From Ypsolopha sequella (lineage: Eukaryota; Arthropoda; Insecta; Lepidoptera; Ypsolophidae), in NCBI GenBank assembly GCA_934047225.1, contig OW204000.1, forward strand, positions 13,720,001-13,784,000: a stretch of 64,000 nt of DNA. The letters run 5' to 3'. Within the stretch, counting starts at the first letter, position 1, and each line of letters begins with the position of its first letter. The notes below the pieces were generated by a model. The model did no database searches, was not told the origin of the DNA, and worked only from the letters and a program-made list of their open reading frames with translations. Shown one piece after another: positions 63,686-64,000 of this stretch. Position numbers and translations under genes: made by a program.

Positions 63686-64000
63686 TTTGAAGTTATCTTA
63701 ATCCTTACGTCAGTAAGAATTTTATAATTTTGACTGTATCTTACTATGGAAACATAGATACAAAATATCCAAAAAACGAAAACTTATTCAAAATTTCAGT
63801 GTGATCAGACTTATTAAGGCATCACACACGTCTATCTTTTAATTTAATTACTTTTTTAAACCCATTTGAGAAGGCTAAGCGTAATTAACCCATAAAAAAT
63901 CCTTTATTTTTATTGAAACTCCTTCAACAATCGGTAACCGTAATGTTACTATGTGTATTGCAAACACATAATACCTGCAAAGTTATACAACGTGTCACAG

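Noticed and set aside
1..64000. CRISPR array, bacterial operon or viral genome
   Set aside because: Spliceosomal introns, TATA/initiator promoters, SINEs and LINEs show a eukaryotic chromosome; no regular spacer array and no virus-type gene set is seen.

Overview
The window looks like nuclear DNA of a moth or butterfly (Lepidoptera). The background is AT-rich and crowded with non-LTR retrotransposon scraps, tRNA-derived SINEs and small palindromic DNA elements. The only intact genes are short GC-rich islands coding for secreted low-complexity proteins. The order is an inference from repeat style and gene style; the species is not identifiable by eye.

Genes. Nine small protein genes share one plan: a TATA box with a start-like motif, a tiny first coding exon of 4-6 codons (MFKL, MNNMIV, MYRV, MFVKV, MFAKI/F/L), a phase-0 intron of 0.56-4.85 kb, and a second exon that completes the signal peptide and encodes the whole Ala/Pro/Tyr- or Gly/Tyr-rich mature protein. 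The order is g1 (+, 643-1628), g2 (+, 6489-8871), g3 (+, 19229-20834), g4 (+, 21315-23291), g5 (+, 31133-36207), g6 (-, 41411-42754), g7 (-, 44217-46806), g8 (+, 47721-50704) and g9 (-, 54123-56170). They resemble low-complexity cuticular proteins (g1-g3) and short Tyr-rich cuticle or neuropeptide-like-precursor-4-type secreted proteins (g5, g6, g8, g9). Such proteins are expected to be secreted by epidermis into cuticle; no enzyme domain is visible in any of them. g8 and g9 are nearly identical and convergent.

Mobile DNA fills most of the rest. RTE-type fragments occur in the g3 intron and at 29.1-29.4 kb. Other LINE remnants lie at 7.4, 9.8, 15.1, 39.1, 52.1-53.1 and 58.8 kb. TTAA-flanked (piggyBac-like) non-autonomous elements occur at 1.9, 11.5, 13.2, 22.6, 33.2 and 47.8 kb. 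Many palindromic MITEs are present, some inside introns and one probably inside the 3' UTR of g4.

The most distinctive non-gene object is at 60251-63382: an element with a 26-bp perfect terminal inverted repeat and an 8-bp target duplication. On the minus strand it carries remnants of a THAP zinc-finger N-terminus and a P-element-type transposase C-terminus, with the catalytic middle missing. I read it as an internally deleted, decayed P-superfamily transposon with a further MITE nested in it. No rRNA, intact tRNA, CRISPR array or bacterial-type operon is visible. All splice sites were read by eye without transcript data.
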